DNA of 62,640 nucleotides from Deltaproteobacteria bacterium. GTDB taxonomy: Bacteria > Desulfobacterota > Syntrophia > Syntrophales > UBA5619. The position numbers and the translations under genes were made by a program. Positions 53,205-62,164 of this stretch are shown here, piece by piece (within the stretch, counting starts at the first letter, position 1; each line of letters starts with the position of its first letter). The notes under the pieces are model-generated. The model saw nothing but the letters and a program-made list of their open reading frames with translations. It ran no database searches and was not told the origin of the DNA. The DNA lies in contig JAJFTY010000185.1 of assembly GCA_021372695.1 (NCBI GenBank), forward strand, positions 1 through 62,640, in the 5' to 3' direction.

Positions 53205-55454
53205 CTATTTTTTCGTCATCGTGAAGACGCCATCCCACTCGCCTTCGGGAGGGTTCTCCTTCAAGGCTTCGCAGCGATCGATGTAGAGCCGCGCCGGGGG
53301 GTCGTCCGGCTTGATCTCGCAGACGCGCCGGAAGGCGGCGATCGCCTCGTCCCAGCGGCCTTCGCGATAGTGTGCCAGCCCTTTTTCGAAAGGGTTGACG
53401 AACCCGGCAAACCGCTCTGCTTCCTTCCTGTCGCCGAGCAGTTCGAAGATCCGGACCGGCAGCTTCTTCCCCTTGACCCGGACCGCGTCGAGCTGCCGGC
53501 AGACGAACTCGTCCTTGACGATCTCATGGGTGAATTCACTGAGCACGATGTTCGTCCCGTACTCCTTGTTGATCCCCTCCAGCCGGGAGGCGAGGTTCAC
53601 GCTGTCCCCCATGACCGTATAGTCGAAGCGCATCTCCGAGCCCATGTTCCCGACGACCATGTCGCCGCTGTTGATGCCGACGCCGATGTTCACGTCGGGC
53701 CGCCCCTCCGCGGCCCACTTCTCCCGGAGCCCCTTGAGCTTCGCCATCATCTCGAGCGCCGTCCGGCAGGCCCGGGACGCATGGTCGGGCTGGTCCAGCG
53801 GCGCACCGAAGACCGCCATGATCGCGTCGCCGATGTACTTGTCCAGAAGTCCGTCGTACTTGAAGACGATGTCCGTCATGGCCGTCAGGTATTCGTTGAG
53901 GAGCTTGACCAGTTCCTCGGGCGACAGCTTTTCGGAGATCGACGTGAAGCCGCGGATATCGGAGAACATGACCGAAAGATGTTTCTTGTCGCCGCCGAGC
54001 TTGAGTTTGGAGGGGTCCTTCAGGATCTCGTTGACGACCGAGGCCGTCAGGTAATACTGGAAGGCGCCGCGGATCTTCTTCTTCTCCCGCTCTTCGGTCA
54101 CGTAGCGGTAGACCGTGATGCCTAGGTAGATTGCGAGCATCGTGAGGACCGGGTAGATCATGTTCATCCAGATGGCGTACCGGATGAAGATCGCCGTGTT
54201 TGCGGCGATGAACGCGGCGATCAGCGAAACACTCAAAACGATTCCGGCCATGGCCTTGACCCGGGGGATGGCCAACCCCATAATCAGGCCGACAAGGACG
54301 ATCGTGCAGATGTCGAGGAATTTGGTCCAGCCGGAATGGATCAGGAAGCTCTGATGGAGAATGTTGTCGATCACGGTCGCGTGTATTTCGACGCCCGGAT
54401 AGACCGACGCGAAAGGCGTCACCCGGAGGTCGTAGATCCCCGTCGCCGTGGCGCCGACGAGGACGATCTTATCCTTGAACCGGTCGCCCGGGATGCGCCG
54501 GTTGAGGATATCGGAGATCGAATAGTGGGTGAAAGTTTTTGCCGGCCCGAGGTAGTTCAGAAGCAGCCTGCCGCTCTCGTCGGTCGGGATGATCAACTTT
54601 TTCAGTCCGATGCTTTCGACGCCATAATCAGCGAGGCCAAGGGAAAGCATGGGCCAGTCCAGATACTGAACGAGGAGCGAAAGCGCGAGGGATGCGTAGT
54701 AGTTGTCGCGAAACTTGATCACGAGCGGCGACCACCGGATCACCCCGTCGCTGTCCGGGAAGGTGTTGAAGTAGCCGCTGTTTTCTCCGGCCGCGGAGAG
54801 AAGGGGCAGGTTCGGCTGCGCCGCATAGGCCCGTATCAGAAGGGAGTGGTCTGCCCCTTCCTTTGCCCGGACCATCTGGAAACGGCCGTTGGCAACCTGA
54901 TCTTCTCCGGCTGCGATCTCCCGCTCCGTCAGATGGCCGACCTCCTTTGCGGTGATGTGAAAGAAGTAACCGAGGGTGACGTTCTTGGCATTCTCGATGG
55001 AGCGGGCGAGGGCGGCATCGGTATCGGCCGCCTTTTGCCTCTTTTCCAAGAGACCCGAAAGGCGGTCGTCCCGGATCCCGACATCCCTGACCTCGCGGGA
55101 AAGCTCCGCGACCGTCTTCAGGCTTGAGTTGTCATCGGGCTCGGTGAAGACGATGTCGAATCCGATGGCCTTTGCGCCGCATTCGGTCAGGACATCGATC
55201 AGCTTCGCGAGCGTGGTCCTGGGCCAGGGCCAGCGCCCGAGTTCGCTCAGGCTCTTCTCGTCGATCGTGGCGATGACCGTCTCTCCGCCCGCAGGCATCA
55301 CCCCGCGCGACACCATCCTGAGGTCGAGCGCCTTGAGTTCCATGAAGCGGATGAAAGGGGCGTCGAAGAAGAAGAGGAGGAGGGCGATCAGGATGAGAAG
55401 ACCGGCGATCTTCAGGGGTGATACGGACAGGATCTTCTTCCATCGCTCCTTCAA
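53205..55454 (-). CDS. CHASE2-domain adenylate/guanylate cyclase with TPR-like tail
   Basis: A 749-residue membrane cyclase. After an N-terminal helix (about 14-31), a CHASE2 periplasmic sensor spans about 35-330. Three membrane helices follow near 345-430. The catalytic domain, about 470-650, has VMFSDIRGFTSISEKLSP, DKYIGDAIMAVFGAP (metal and substrate residues) and TVMGDSVNLASRLEG. A TPR-like repeat (GLAHYREGRWDEAIAAFRRV) ends the protein. It makes cyclic AMP (or GMP) from NTP in response to an external signal. The start is TTG at 55454 with GGAGGAGACAAGG upstream. Confidence 0.92.
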   Translation of the reverse strand: MKERWKKILSVSPLKIAGLLILIALLLFFFDAPFIRFMELKALDLRMVSRGVMPAGGETVIATIDEKSLSELGRWPWPRTTLAKLIDVLTECGAKAIGFDIVFTEPDDNSSLKTVAELSREVRDVGIRDDRLSGLLEKRQKAADTDAALARSIENAKNVTLGYFFHITAKEVGHLTEREIAAGEDQVANGRFQMVRAKEGADHSLLIRAYAAQPNLPLLSAAGENSGYFNTFPDSDGVIRWSPLVIKFRDNYYASLALSLLVQYLDWPMLSLGLADYGVESIGLKKLIIPTDESGRLLLNYLGPAKTFTHYSISDILNRRIPGDRFKDKIVLVGATATGIYDLRVTPFASVYPGVEIHATVIDNILHQSFLIHSGWTKFLDICTIVLVGLIMGLAIPRVKAMAGIVLSVSLIAAFIAANTAIFIRYAIWMNMIYPVLTMLAIYLGITVYRYVTEEREKKKIRGAFQYYLTASVVNEILKDPSKLKLGGDKKHLSVMFSDIRGFTSISEKLSPEELVKLLNEYLTAMTDIVFKYDGLLDKYIGDAIMAVFGAPLDQPDHASRACRTALEMMAKLKGLREKWAAEGRPDVNIGVGINSGDMVVGNMGSEMRFDYTVMGDSVNLASRLEGINKEYGTNIVLSEFTHEIVKDEFVCRQLDAVRVKGKKLPVRIFELLGDRKEAERFAGFVNPFEKGLAHYREGRWDEAIAAFRRVCEIKPDDPPARLYIDRCEALKENPPEGEWDGVFTMTKK

Positions 55455-55646
55455 GGCCTTGTCTCCTCCGCACCATCGACCGCCGGCGATCGTGCCATTT
55501 CTCCCGGTTTCGCCGGACTCGCGGCAGGGGGCGGATTTCGCGAGAAAATTCCGGCAAGATCGTTAAATCGCGGGAATCATATCAGAGCAGCCTCGAAAGT
55601 CAAGGCGGACTCTCCGCTTTTTCCGCCTCGTGCGTGAATGAAAACC

Positions 55647-55675
55647 TTGACAATGGATATGGCTTACGATAGATA
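55647..55675 (+). promoter_or_regulatory. Promoter of tRNA-Thr
   Basis: TTGACA at 55647-55652 and TAGATA at 55670-55675 are spaced 17 bp. Transcription would begin near 55682, about 30 nt before the tRNA. Confidence 0.5.
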
Positions 55676-55711
55676 CCGACTCGTTCGGAATGTGCCTGAA
55701 TTGAACGGAAT

Positions 55712-55787
55712 GCCGATGTAGCTCAGACGGTAGAGCAGCTGATTCGTAATCAGCAGGTCAGCAGTTCGATCCTGCTCATCGGCTCCA
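55712..55787 (+). tRNA. tRNA-Thr (CGT)
   Basis: A 76-nt cloverleaf with encoded CCA. The acceptor is GCCGATG/CATCGGC, the D arm is GCTCAGACGGTAGAGC, the anticodon arm is GCTGA-TTCGTAA-TCAGC (anticodon CGT) and the T arm is GTTCGATCC. A terminator hairpin follows directly. Confidence 0.97.
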
Positions 55788-55795
55788 AAAATCAA

Positions 55796-55823
55796 GGGGT
55801 TAGCGAAAGCCAGCCCCTTTTTT
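55796..55823 (+). terminator. Terminator after tRNA-Thr
   Basis: GGGGTTAGC, GAAA loop and GCCAGCCCC form a short stem followed by TTTTTT. Confidence 0.85.
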
Positions 55824-55846
55824 CTTTTCCCTTTCTCGTTGAACAG

Positions 55847-55903
55847 GGCAGAAGCCGCCAGACTCTGGGAAAAGGACCACGCCAAAAGCTGGCGGCTTCT
55901 GCC
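55847..55903. repeat. Perfect 15-bp inverted repeat with 27-bp loop
   Basis: GGCAGAAGCCGCCAG (55847-55861) and CTGGCGGCTTCTGCC (55889-55903) are exact inverted copies. No T-tract follows on either strand, so it is not a clear terminator for the convergent CoA-transferase gene that ends at 55919. It could still slow or end transcription. Confidence 0.7.
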
Positions 55904-55918
55904 ATTCATTCGATCATT

Positions 55919-57109
55919 TCAAATGACTCGCTCTTCCTTGAGTCTCTTCAACTCCTGCGGACAGATTCCCAGGAGCCGCGAGTAGATTTCCTCATTGTGC
56001 TCGCCGACCGCGGGAGCGGGCATGCACCTGTTTCCCGGTGTCTTGGACATCTTGTACACCGAACCGAGGAGCTTGACCTTTCCGGAAACGGGCTGCTCCA
56101 CCTCGACGAACATCTCCCTGCTCGCCAGATGGGGGTCATTGGCCACCTGGTCGAAGGTGGGCAGAGGCGAGCAGGCCACCTGGTTCTTCTTGAGTGCCGT
56201 CAGGATCTCCTCGACCGTTCTTTCCCGGCAGAATCCGTCGACCACGGCGTTGACGGCATCCCGGTTTTTCACCCGGTTATCGCGGGTGGCGAAGCGCTCG
56301 TCGCCGCTCAAGTCCTCCCTGCCGATGGCCTGAAGGAGCTTTTGCCATTGGGCATCCGCAATGGTGCAGATGATCACGGCGCCGTCCTTGGCGTCGTAGC
56401 TGCCGAACGGGACGGAACTGGCGAACTGGTTGCCGAATCTCTGGGGGACTTTACCCGTGACAAAATAGTCGGCCCGGTCCGGGAAAACCAGCCCCCACAC
56501 GGAGTCCTGCATGGAGATGTCGATCGACTGCCCCTCGCCCGATACGGTCCTGTAGTGCAGGGCCGCCAGGATGGCGATCACGGCATTGAACCCCGACAGA
56601 TAGTCTCCGATGGAGATTCCCGTCCTCAGTGGCCCGCCATCGGGGTAGCCGGTCACGCTCATCAGCCCGCCCATCGCCTGGCTGACCACGTCATAGGAGA
56701 TGTCATTGCGCCGGGGGCCGGTATGTCCGAAGCCGGAGATGGAGGCGAAGATGAGCCGCGGATTGATCTTGCTCAGTTCGGCGTAACCAAGGCCCAGTTT
56801 CTCCATATTTCCGGTGGCGAAGTTTTCCACGAGGATGTCCGCCTTCGCCGCCAGCTTCTTGGCAATCTCCAGCCCCTTCGGGTTTTTGAGGTTCAGGGTG
56901 ACGCTCTTCTTCCCCCGGTTCCGGTCGAGGAATTGAAACGACTCACGTTTTTCGGTGAACGGAGAGGCGAACCTTTCCGGCTCGCCCTTGCCCGGCATCT
57001 CCACCTTGATGACCTCCGCCCCAAGCTCGCTCAGCAGCATCGTACAATGGGGACCTGATAAATACTGCGTAAAATCCAATACCTTGACGCCTTCCAGTGC
57101 TCTAGCCAT
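55919..57109 (-). CDS. Type III CoA-transferase (CaiB/BaiF family)
   Basis: A 396-residue CoA-transferase. It begins LEGVKVLDFTQYLSGPHCTMLLSELGAEVIKVE and has LVENFATGNMEKLGLGY and DISYDVVSQAMGGLMSVTG, where the catalytic Asp lies. GISIGDYLSG and GQSIDISMQDSV follow. It moves CoA between a donor such as succinyl-CoA and an organic acid; the acid is unknown. AAAGGAGACGGCAA lies before the ATG. It stands alone between tRNA-Thr and the Slp genes. Confidence 0.94.
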   Translation of the reverse strand: MARALEGVKVLDFTQYLSGPHCTMLLSELGAEVIKVEMPGKGEPERFASPFTEKRESFQFLDRNRGKKSVTLNLKNPKGLEIAKKLAAKADILVENFATGNMEKLGLGYAELSKINPRLIFASISGFGHTGPRRNDISYDVVSQAMGGLMSVTGYPDGGPLRTGISIGDYLSGFNAVIAILAALHYRTVSGEGQSIDISMQDSVWGLVFPDRADYFVTGKVPQRFGNQFASSVPFGSYDAKDGAVIICTIADAQWQKLLQAIGREDLSGDERFATRDNRVKNRDAVNAVVDGFCRERTVEEILTALKKNQVACSPLPTFDQVANDPHLASREMFVEVEQPVSGKVKLLGSVYKMSKTPGNRCMPAPAVGEHNEEIYSRLLGICPQELKRLKEERVI

Positions 57110-57285
57110 TTGCCGTCTCCTTTATGTGATGTGGATCGGAATCCATTACCCATTACTCCGTCTTCAGGGGCGAAAGGATAGCAGAATCGTCTCTTTTGTG
57201 CATCATGATTGTGAGGGGCGATGAACCCGGCGGGGCTTCGATGTAGGCCCGTCAGAGAACTGGATTTGGGGCGGGCGGATCCCGC

Positions 57286-57822
57286 TCACCATCCGAAAGG
57301 ACGCCGCCACGGGTAGGGGCTCCAGGGATTATAAAAAGGATCCCTGTACCAGGGACCATACCAGGGATCATAATAGTAAGGCACGTCATACCTTTTCTCC
57401 CAGAGGCGGAGATCACGGGCGTCGATCACCGGATAGGCATAGCGCCGTTCGCCAATGGGTCTCTCTTCTTTTCCTGCAATCGTTCCCACAACGGTTATCT
57501 CGCGGTTCCTGGCGTAAATGGCCGGGTCGAGAAAACCGGGGTGGCGTACGATGAAGCGGCCTGCCGACCTGTCCGGATTCTCGGGTTCCTTCCGGAAATC
57601 GAGCTCCGTTTGCCTGACAACGATCAGAGTATCCTCGGACCTCGGGATGGTCTCGATGATGACGCCGCCCAGGAGGATGGTTTCACCCTTGAGGGCATCA
57701 GGGTCCTTGAGGAGATCGGTGAAAGGTACTTCCCTTTTGACCTCCTGCATGACTTGTTGCGAAAAGGGCGCACAGGAGACGGTCAAGATGAACAGGATCG
57801 GGATCAGCAGTTTAGGCCTCAT
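57286..57822 (-). CDS. Slp-family outer-membrane lipoprotein (copy 1)
   Basis: A 178-residue protein with a lipoprotein leader (LLIPILFILTVSCAP, lipobox VSC). The Slp core has FTDLLKDPDALKGETILLGGVIIET, DRSAGRFIVRHPGFLDPAIYA and RRYAYPVIDARDLRLW. The last 35 residues are Tyr/Pro/Trp-rich (YDPWYGPWYRDPFYN). The Slp family is an outer-membrane starvation-related lipoprotein group. The gene starts directly after the stop of the next gene upstream, so the two are one unit. Confidence 0.9.
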   Translation of the reverse strand: MRPKLLIPILFILTVSCAPFSQQVMQEVKREVPFTDLLKDPDALKGETILLGGVIIETIPRSEDTLIVVRQTELDFRKEPENPDRSAGRFIVRHPGFLDPAIYARNREITVVGTIAGKEERPIGERRYAYPVIDARDLRLWEKRYDVPYYYDPWYGPWYRDPFYNPWSPYPWRRPFGW

Positions 57823-58356
57823 TTAAAACCCCACCCCCACGCCCACACCGCCGCCGCTGTGACGACCCCCTCCGCCGACACCGATACCGATGCCGAACCG
57901 GGTCGCGCTGTAAGCGTCCTCAGGCTTCCAGAGATAGAGTTCTGCCGCCGTCAGCACCGGATAGGCGTAATTCGTCTCCTTGAGCGGGCGAACGGTCTCG
58001 CCGTCCACCACGCCTGCCACGGTCAATTTTCTGCCGGCCGCATAGACGGCAGGGTCGAGAAAACCCTGGAAGCGGAGGAGGAAGCGGCCCGATGATTGAT
58101 CGGCATCCGAGGGCCTCTGCTGATAGTCGAGGGGCTTTTCCAGAACCTCGATCCACGACTCGTCCGCCTTCACAACCGTTTCAATGATCTCCCCACCGAG
58201 CAATGCTACCCTGCCTCTGAAAGAGTCGGGATTCTGCTGGAGCGCCCGAAAGGAGATGCTCTTATCCACGGTGCTCATGGTCTTCTGCGAAATGACGGGA
58301 GCACAGGCCGATACCGATATCATCAAGCACACGACGGGAACGATTCTTCTGATCAT
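57823..58356 (-). CDS. Slp-family outer-membrane lipoprotein (copy 2)
   Basis: A 177-residue paralogue of copy 1 (leader PVVCLMISVSACAP, lipobox VSAC). The core has FRALQQNPDSFRGRVALLGGEIIET, DQSSGRFLLRFQGFLDPAVYA and TNYAYPVLTAAELYLW. Its tail differs: Gly-rich (GIGIGVGGGGRHSGGGVG) instead of aromatic. It is first in the pair; its stop codon abuts the ATG of copy 1. Function in the outer membrane is inferred from family. Confidence 0.9.
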   Translation of the reverse strand: MIRRIVPVVCLMISVSACAPVISQKTMSTVDKSISFRALQQNPDSFRGRVALLGGEIIETVVKADESWIEVLEKPLDYQQRPSDADQSSGRFLLRFQGFLDPAVYAAGRKLTVAGVVDGETVRPLKETNYAYPVLTAAELYLWKPEDAYSATRFGIGIGVGGGGRHSGGGVGVGVGF

Positions 58357-58557
58357 CCTCGACCTCGCCTGCCAAGCCGCTTTGCGCCGGTTCAGGGCGC
58401 AGCATTAAGTCATGGCTTACGGGAACATCCTTTCGAAAAACAAGCAAAGTCTAAGGAAAGAGGTCTTCTTCCGTCAATCAGAAACGGCTGGTAGGAGATT
58501 GGGCGTCAGGCGCTACCCATCGGTATCGCGGTTTCTGAGCGAACTCACCTGCCGATC

Positions 58558-59835
58558 CTACGCATTTTCGCCGAGTGTGTCGGCCAGCGCACCCGCCTTT
58601 TCCGCAATCAGGTCCCATTCGGCTTTCATGTTCCGCTGCAGTTTTTCCAAGGACTGAATTTCATTCGATCCCTGTATGCATGCAGGGCACTCTTCAACGA
58701 GCTGTCCGTAGAATTCCGCCAGATCGCGGGCGCACCGCTCCCGGGAAAAGCGGCCGGCCGTCTTCAAGGCCTCATTTTTCCAGCGCAGCTTATCTCCGGT
58801 GTGGTGGAAGAAATTCCCGATCGCCGCTGCAAAGACGTCGGGGCGGGCATTATCCTCAAGAAGCCGGCCGTTGAAGCCGTCCCTCACGACCTCGCGGGCG
58901 CCCGGCGCATCCAGGGCGATGACCGGTATCCCCGCAGCCATGGCCTCGACCAGGACCATGCCCTGTGTCTCACTCTTCGATGAAAATACAAAGATATCCA
59001 TGGTATGGTATGCATCGACCAGACGCTGCCCCGACTGCTCTCCGACGAGAAAAAGGCGGTTTTCCAGATTCCGGGCCGCGAATATCCGCCGTATCTTTTC
59101 CCCGCTGGGGCCTTTCCCCGCGACCAGAAAGACGCCTTTCATGACGCGCAGGCAGTCGGCCACGGCTTCCGCGAGGTATTCAAGGTTCTTCTCGGGAGCC
59201 AGCCTTCCCACGTGGCCGATGACCGGCTCCTTCTCGGGCATGCCGTATGACCGGCGAAAGCGGATTCCGTCACCGTTCCGGAATCCCACCAGATCCACAC
59301 CGGTGGGTATTTCCCGGACGGGGACCGTGACGCCTCGCGAACGGATGAGATCTGCGATGCTGCGGCTCGGCGCGACGACACCGTTGCAGAGGTTCGCGTA
59401 CCGGCTGGAAAGGTGGATGACGAAACGCTTCAATCCTTCCGAGTCCAGAGGAACGTAGTGAGTATACTCCTCATAGAGGGTGTGATGGGTAAAGACCAGC
59501 GGGCAATTGAGGCGTCTTGCACTGCGAAGTGCAGTGTCTCCCAGCAGGTAGGGATGATGGCTGTGTATCAACTCCGGCTGGAAGTCGGTGATCCGGGTGG
59601 AAATGTTGGACGGGACGGCGATGCTGACGGAAAAGTCGCTGCCGTTGAAATTTTGTATGGCCGGCACCCGGAGCAGTTCTTCTCCGCGATCGTTTTTAGG
59701 TTCTTCGGAATAGACCGGTGCTACGATGAGGACCTGATGCCCCAGGGTCCGAAGGTCCTGGGCGAAGAAATCGACAGACCGGGCGACGCCGCCGATGTGG
59801 GGAAGATAGGTGTTGGTGAACATGCAGATCTTCAT
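58558..59835 (-). CDS. Family 4 glycosyltransferase
   Basis: A 425-residue GT-B enzyme. The acceptor half begins KICMFTNTYLPHIGGVARSVDFF and has IHSHHPYLLGDTALRSARR. The donor half has PTGVDLVGFRNGDG, GHVGRLAPEKNLEYLAEAV and SKSETQGMVLVEAMAAGIPVIALDAPGAREVV, with the E-x7-E phosphate/sugar pocket. It is close to the alpha-glucosyl-diacylglycerol synthase group and may glycosylate a lipid. It follows a glycosidase-like gene by 39 bp on the same strand, so they may be co-transcribed. Confidence 0.9.
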   Translation of the reverse strand: MKICMFTNTYLPHIGGVARSVDFFAQDLRTLGHQVLIVAPVYSEEPKNDRGEELLRVPAIQNFNGSDFSVSIAVPSNISTRITDFQPELIHSHHPYLLGDTALRSARRLNCPLVFTHHTLYEEYTHYVPLDSEGLKRFVIHLSSRYANLCNGVVAPSRSIADLIRSRGVTVPVREIPTGVDLVGFRNGDGIRFRRSYGMPEKEPVIGHVGRLAPEKNLEYLAEAVADCLRVMKGVFLVAGKGPSGEKIRRIFAARNLENRLFLVGEQSGQRLVDAYHTMDIFVFSSKSETQGMVLVEAMAAGIPVIALDAPGAREVVRDGFNGRLLEDNARPDVFAAAIGNFFHHTGDKLRWKNEALKTAGRFSRERCARDLAEFYGQLVEECPACIQGSNEIQSLEKLQRNMKAEWDLIAEKAGALADTLGENA

Positions 59836-59874
59836 GGCTCAGGCCTCTCACTCTTCGACGCTTCGCGACGAACC

Positions 59875-62130
59875 TCACGGGCAGGGCAGGGCCTCCAACT
59901 CGAGAGGTTCGGCAAAGCTTTCCATGCGCATCGGGCGAAAACCGGGAACGCGAATCGCCACCGCCGGAGCCTCCCCGCGCCAAGCTGCATCGACCTTGAT
60001 GGATCGGCGGCCATCTTTGGCCGATATCCGGATCGCCACGTCGCCGAACGGGGTGGGTGTCGGCCCGAAGGTCAATTCGGCGGAAAAATCCATCCAGCGG
60101 GGGAACAGGCCCGATCCCACGACGAGCGCGTCTCCCTCTTCCCGGACAAAGCCGTTTCTCACGATCTGGACCCATTCCGCGGCGGCCCATCCGTGCTGCC
60201 CGTCTCCCATGCAGCCGCCTCCCGTCTTGGGGTGGATCGCCTCCGGCCACTGTCCCGTGGGCGATGCCAGGTCCGCCACCGTCCCCACCAGATCACGGTA
60301 CCGTGGGTCCTCATTCCTGAGCAGGGTCTGGGCGATGCTGAGGGTCAGGTAGGCGTTGATGCCGGAATGGATCATATCCTGAAAGAATCCACCCCCATAA
60401 AAGCAGCGGTTCATCAGGAAATCGACCGTCTTCGCCACAGCGGCGTTGCCGGCCGGGGTGAGCTGAAGCGGATAGTCCGCGGCGAGGGAACCGACTGCGC
60501 CCGAATCCATCCGGCGGTGGGGAGAAGCGGGGATGGCGCCCTGTCTCCTCTGCTCCGGTATCTGATCGATGGAATCGAATATCGCCCTCTCGAAATCCGC
60601 AGCCTCCCGCAGGAACGCCTGCTCCTGATCCGGCAGCCGCGCGTGCGCGGCGATTCGGGCCGCGGCCTTGAGGCCGGCCAGGCCCCAGAAGTCATCCCAG
60701 TAATAGAAGTCGTTCGGCCCGAGATGTTCCGCGCTGAAACCCGGAGGCAGAAGCCCCCCGTGCTCTTCTCCTTTCGGCGTCCGCTTGCGCACGATCCATC
60801 GCGCCCCCCGGAGGACTGCGGCCACCCATCTCCTGGGCAGGTCTTCTCCGGTGAGCTGCCGGTAACGGTCGAAGATCCAGAGCACCTGTCCGTTCGAATC
60901 CCATTCGCCTTCCTGGGATTTGAAATATCCCGATCTCTCCTGACGCGGCAGGAAGGAATCGAGCAGCCGGAATACCCGCTCTTTCAGCCCCAGTGAGAGC
61001 AGGGCGTTGATCATCAGGCAGGCATCCCTGAACCAGAAGCGGCGGTAGGTGTATGGGCCGGGGACGACGTCGCCCGCCGACAGGAGGACAAGCGTTCTTG
61101 CCGCCGCCTCGTACAGGAAGACGGTCCGGGCATCGGGAAGTTGAAGGCGTGCCGATTCCTTGAGGACGGTCTGCCAGGTCGAACGAGTCCTGCTCGCCGG
61201 CAGGGAGTGCCCTTTGAGTTCCCCGTCCAGCGGGATGCGCAATTGGATTTCCCGGGGGAGATTCTCTTTCAGGCGGAACAGCGCGGATGACGTCGCCATT
61301 CCGACATTGCATTCGATCCCGGTTTCCGGGCGATCCTCCGTGAATCGGTGGATGACATCGCCGTGTTCATAATTGGAAAAAAGGATTTTCTCCGGTGCGT
61401 CGCTCATTTGCACCGAGGTCTTTCTATTGACGAGCCAGGTGCTGCTCTTTGCGTCATAGGCAATCGAGGCGATGAATTGAACGCCCTCGGGATTGTAAGG
61501 CCGCAGACAAACGGCCAGATAGGCAGGCTGTTCCGAACGGGCTCGCACCCGGATCATCAGATGGGGCGACGAGGCGTGATTCTCCAGCCAGACGCGGGAA
61601 ATCAATTCCATCCCCAAGCTCTGGCTCCGGGTGCGGACCGCCAGCTCGGGGTCGAATTCAAGGAGCTGATCCACCTGGGGGCACCGGGACGGAATGAGCC
61701 ACTCCTCCGGTTTCCGGTAGATCCAGAAATCGATGGACCATCCATCATAGAGCGGGGTGACGAGCCCCCGGGGAGCGACGAGGGGGTAGAGGGGCAGATC
61801 GGGCTGCCCCACGGCGGTCCAGTTCCGGTGCGTCAGGTTGATATGGGTCAGGGAGTAGGCTCTCGGCAGGAAGGAGGGGTCCGCAGGATTGAACTGTTTT
61901 TCCACCCAGAACGGCCATACCCAGTCCAGATTGTTCTGTATGGCTTTGGTATTGATGAGCCCCCGGGCGTGGAAGAGGGTGCCGGCCCGCAGCAGCTCGA
62001 AAGGCGTCTGTACTTCCGAAGGCTCCGAGAAGCGGTAAAGTTTGGCCAGAAAGAGGAAAGGATCGGGAAATCCGTAGGAGCGCATGATGCGCTTCACGAG
62101 AAATTTCCATGGGATCCATCGTTCGATCAC
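59875..62130 (-). CDS. Six-hairpin glycosidase-like protein (amylo-1,6-glucosidase type)
   Basis: A 751-residue protein. The N-terminal third is beta-rich (WSIDFWIYRKPEEW and LMIRVRARSEQPAYLAVCLRPYNPEG). From about residue 350 the helical (alpha/alpha)6 part follows, with YRRFWFRDACLMINALLSLG, GEWDSNGQVLWIFDRY, YYWDDFWGLAGLKAAAR and TGQWPEAIHPKTGGGCMGDGQHGWAAAEW. The acidic residues in WFRDA, EWDSNGQ and QWPEAIHP lie where such enzymes keep catalytic acids. It likely cuts or phosphorolyses an alpha-glucan or glucosylated lipid product. The start is GTG at 62130 after GGAGGAAGG. Confidence 0.7.
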   Translation of the reverse strand: MIERWIPWKFLVKRIMRSYGFPDPFLFLAKLYRFSEPSEVQTPFELLRAGTLFHARGLINTKAIQNNLDWVWPFWVEKQFNPADPSFLPRAYSLTHINLTHRNWTAVGQPDLPLYPLVAPRGLVTPLYDGWSIDFWIYRKPEEWLIPSRCPQVDQLLEFDPELAVRTRSQSLGMELISRVWLENHASSPHLMIRVRARSEQPAYLAVCLRPYNPEGVQFIASIAYDAKSSTWLVNRKTSVQMSDAPEKILFSNYEHGDVIHRFTEDRPETGIECNVGMATSSALFRLKENLPREIQLRIPLDGELKGHSLPASRTRSTWQTVLKESARLQLPDARTVFLYEAAARTLVLLSAGDVVPGPYTYRRFWFRDACLMINALLSLGLKERVFRLLDSFLPRQERSGYFKSQEGEWDSNGQVLWIFDRYRQLTGEDLPRRWVAAVLRGARWIVRKRTPKGEEHGGLLPPGFSAEHLGPNDFYYWDDFWGLAGLKAAARIAAHARLPDQEQAFLREAADFERAIFDSIDQIPEQRRQGAIPASPHRRMDSGAVGSLAADYPLQLTPAGNAAVAKTVDFLMNRCFYGGGFFQDMIHSGINAYLTLSIAQTLLRNEDPRYRDLVGTVADLASPTGQWPEAIHPKTGGGCMGDGQHGWAAAEWVQIVRNGFVREEGDALVVGSGLFPRWMDFSAELTFGPTPTPFGDVAIRISAKDGRRSIKVDAAWRGEAPAVAIRVPGFRPMRMESFAEPLELEALPCP

Positions 62131-62164
62131 AGTTCCTTCCTCCAGGGGGTGGCTGACCCTTTCG

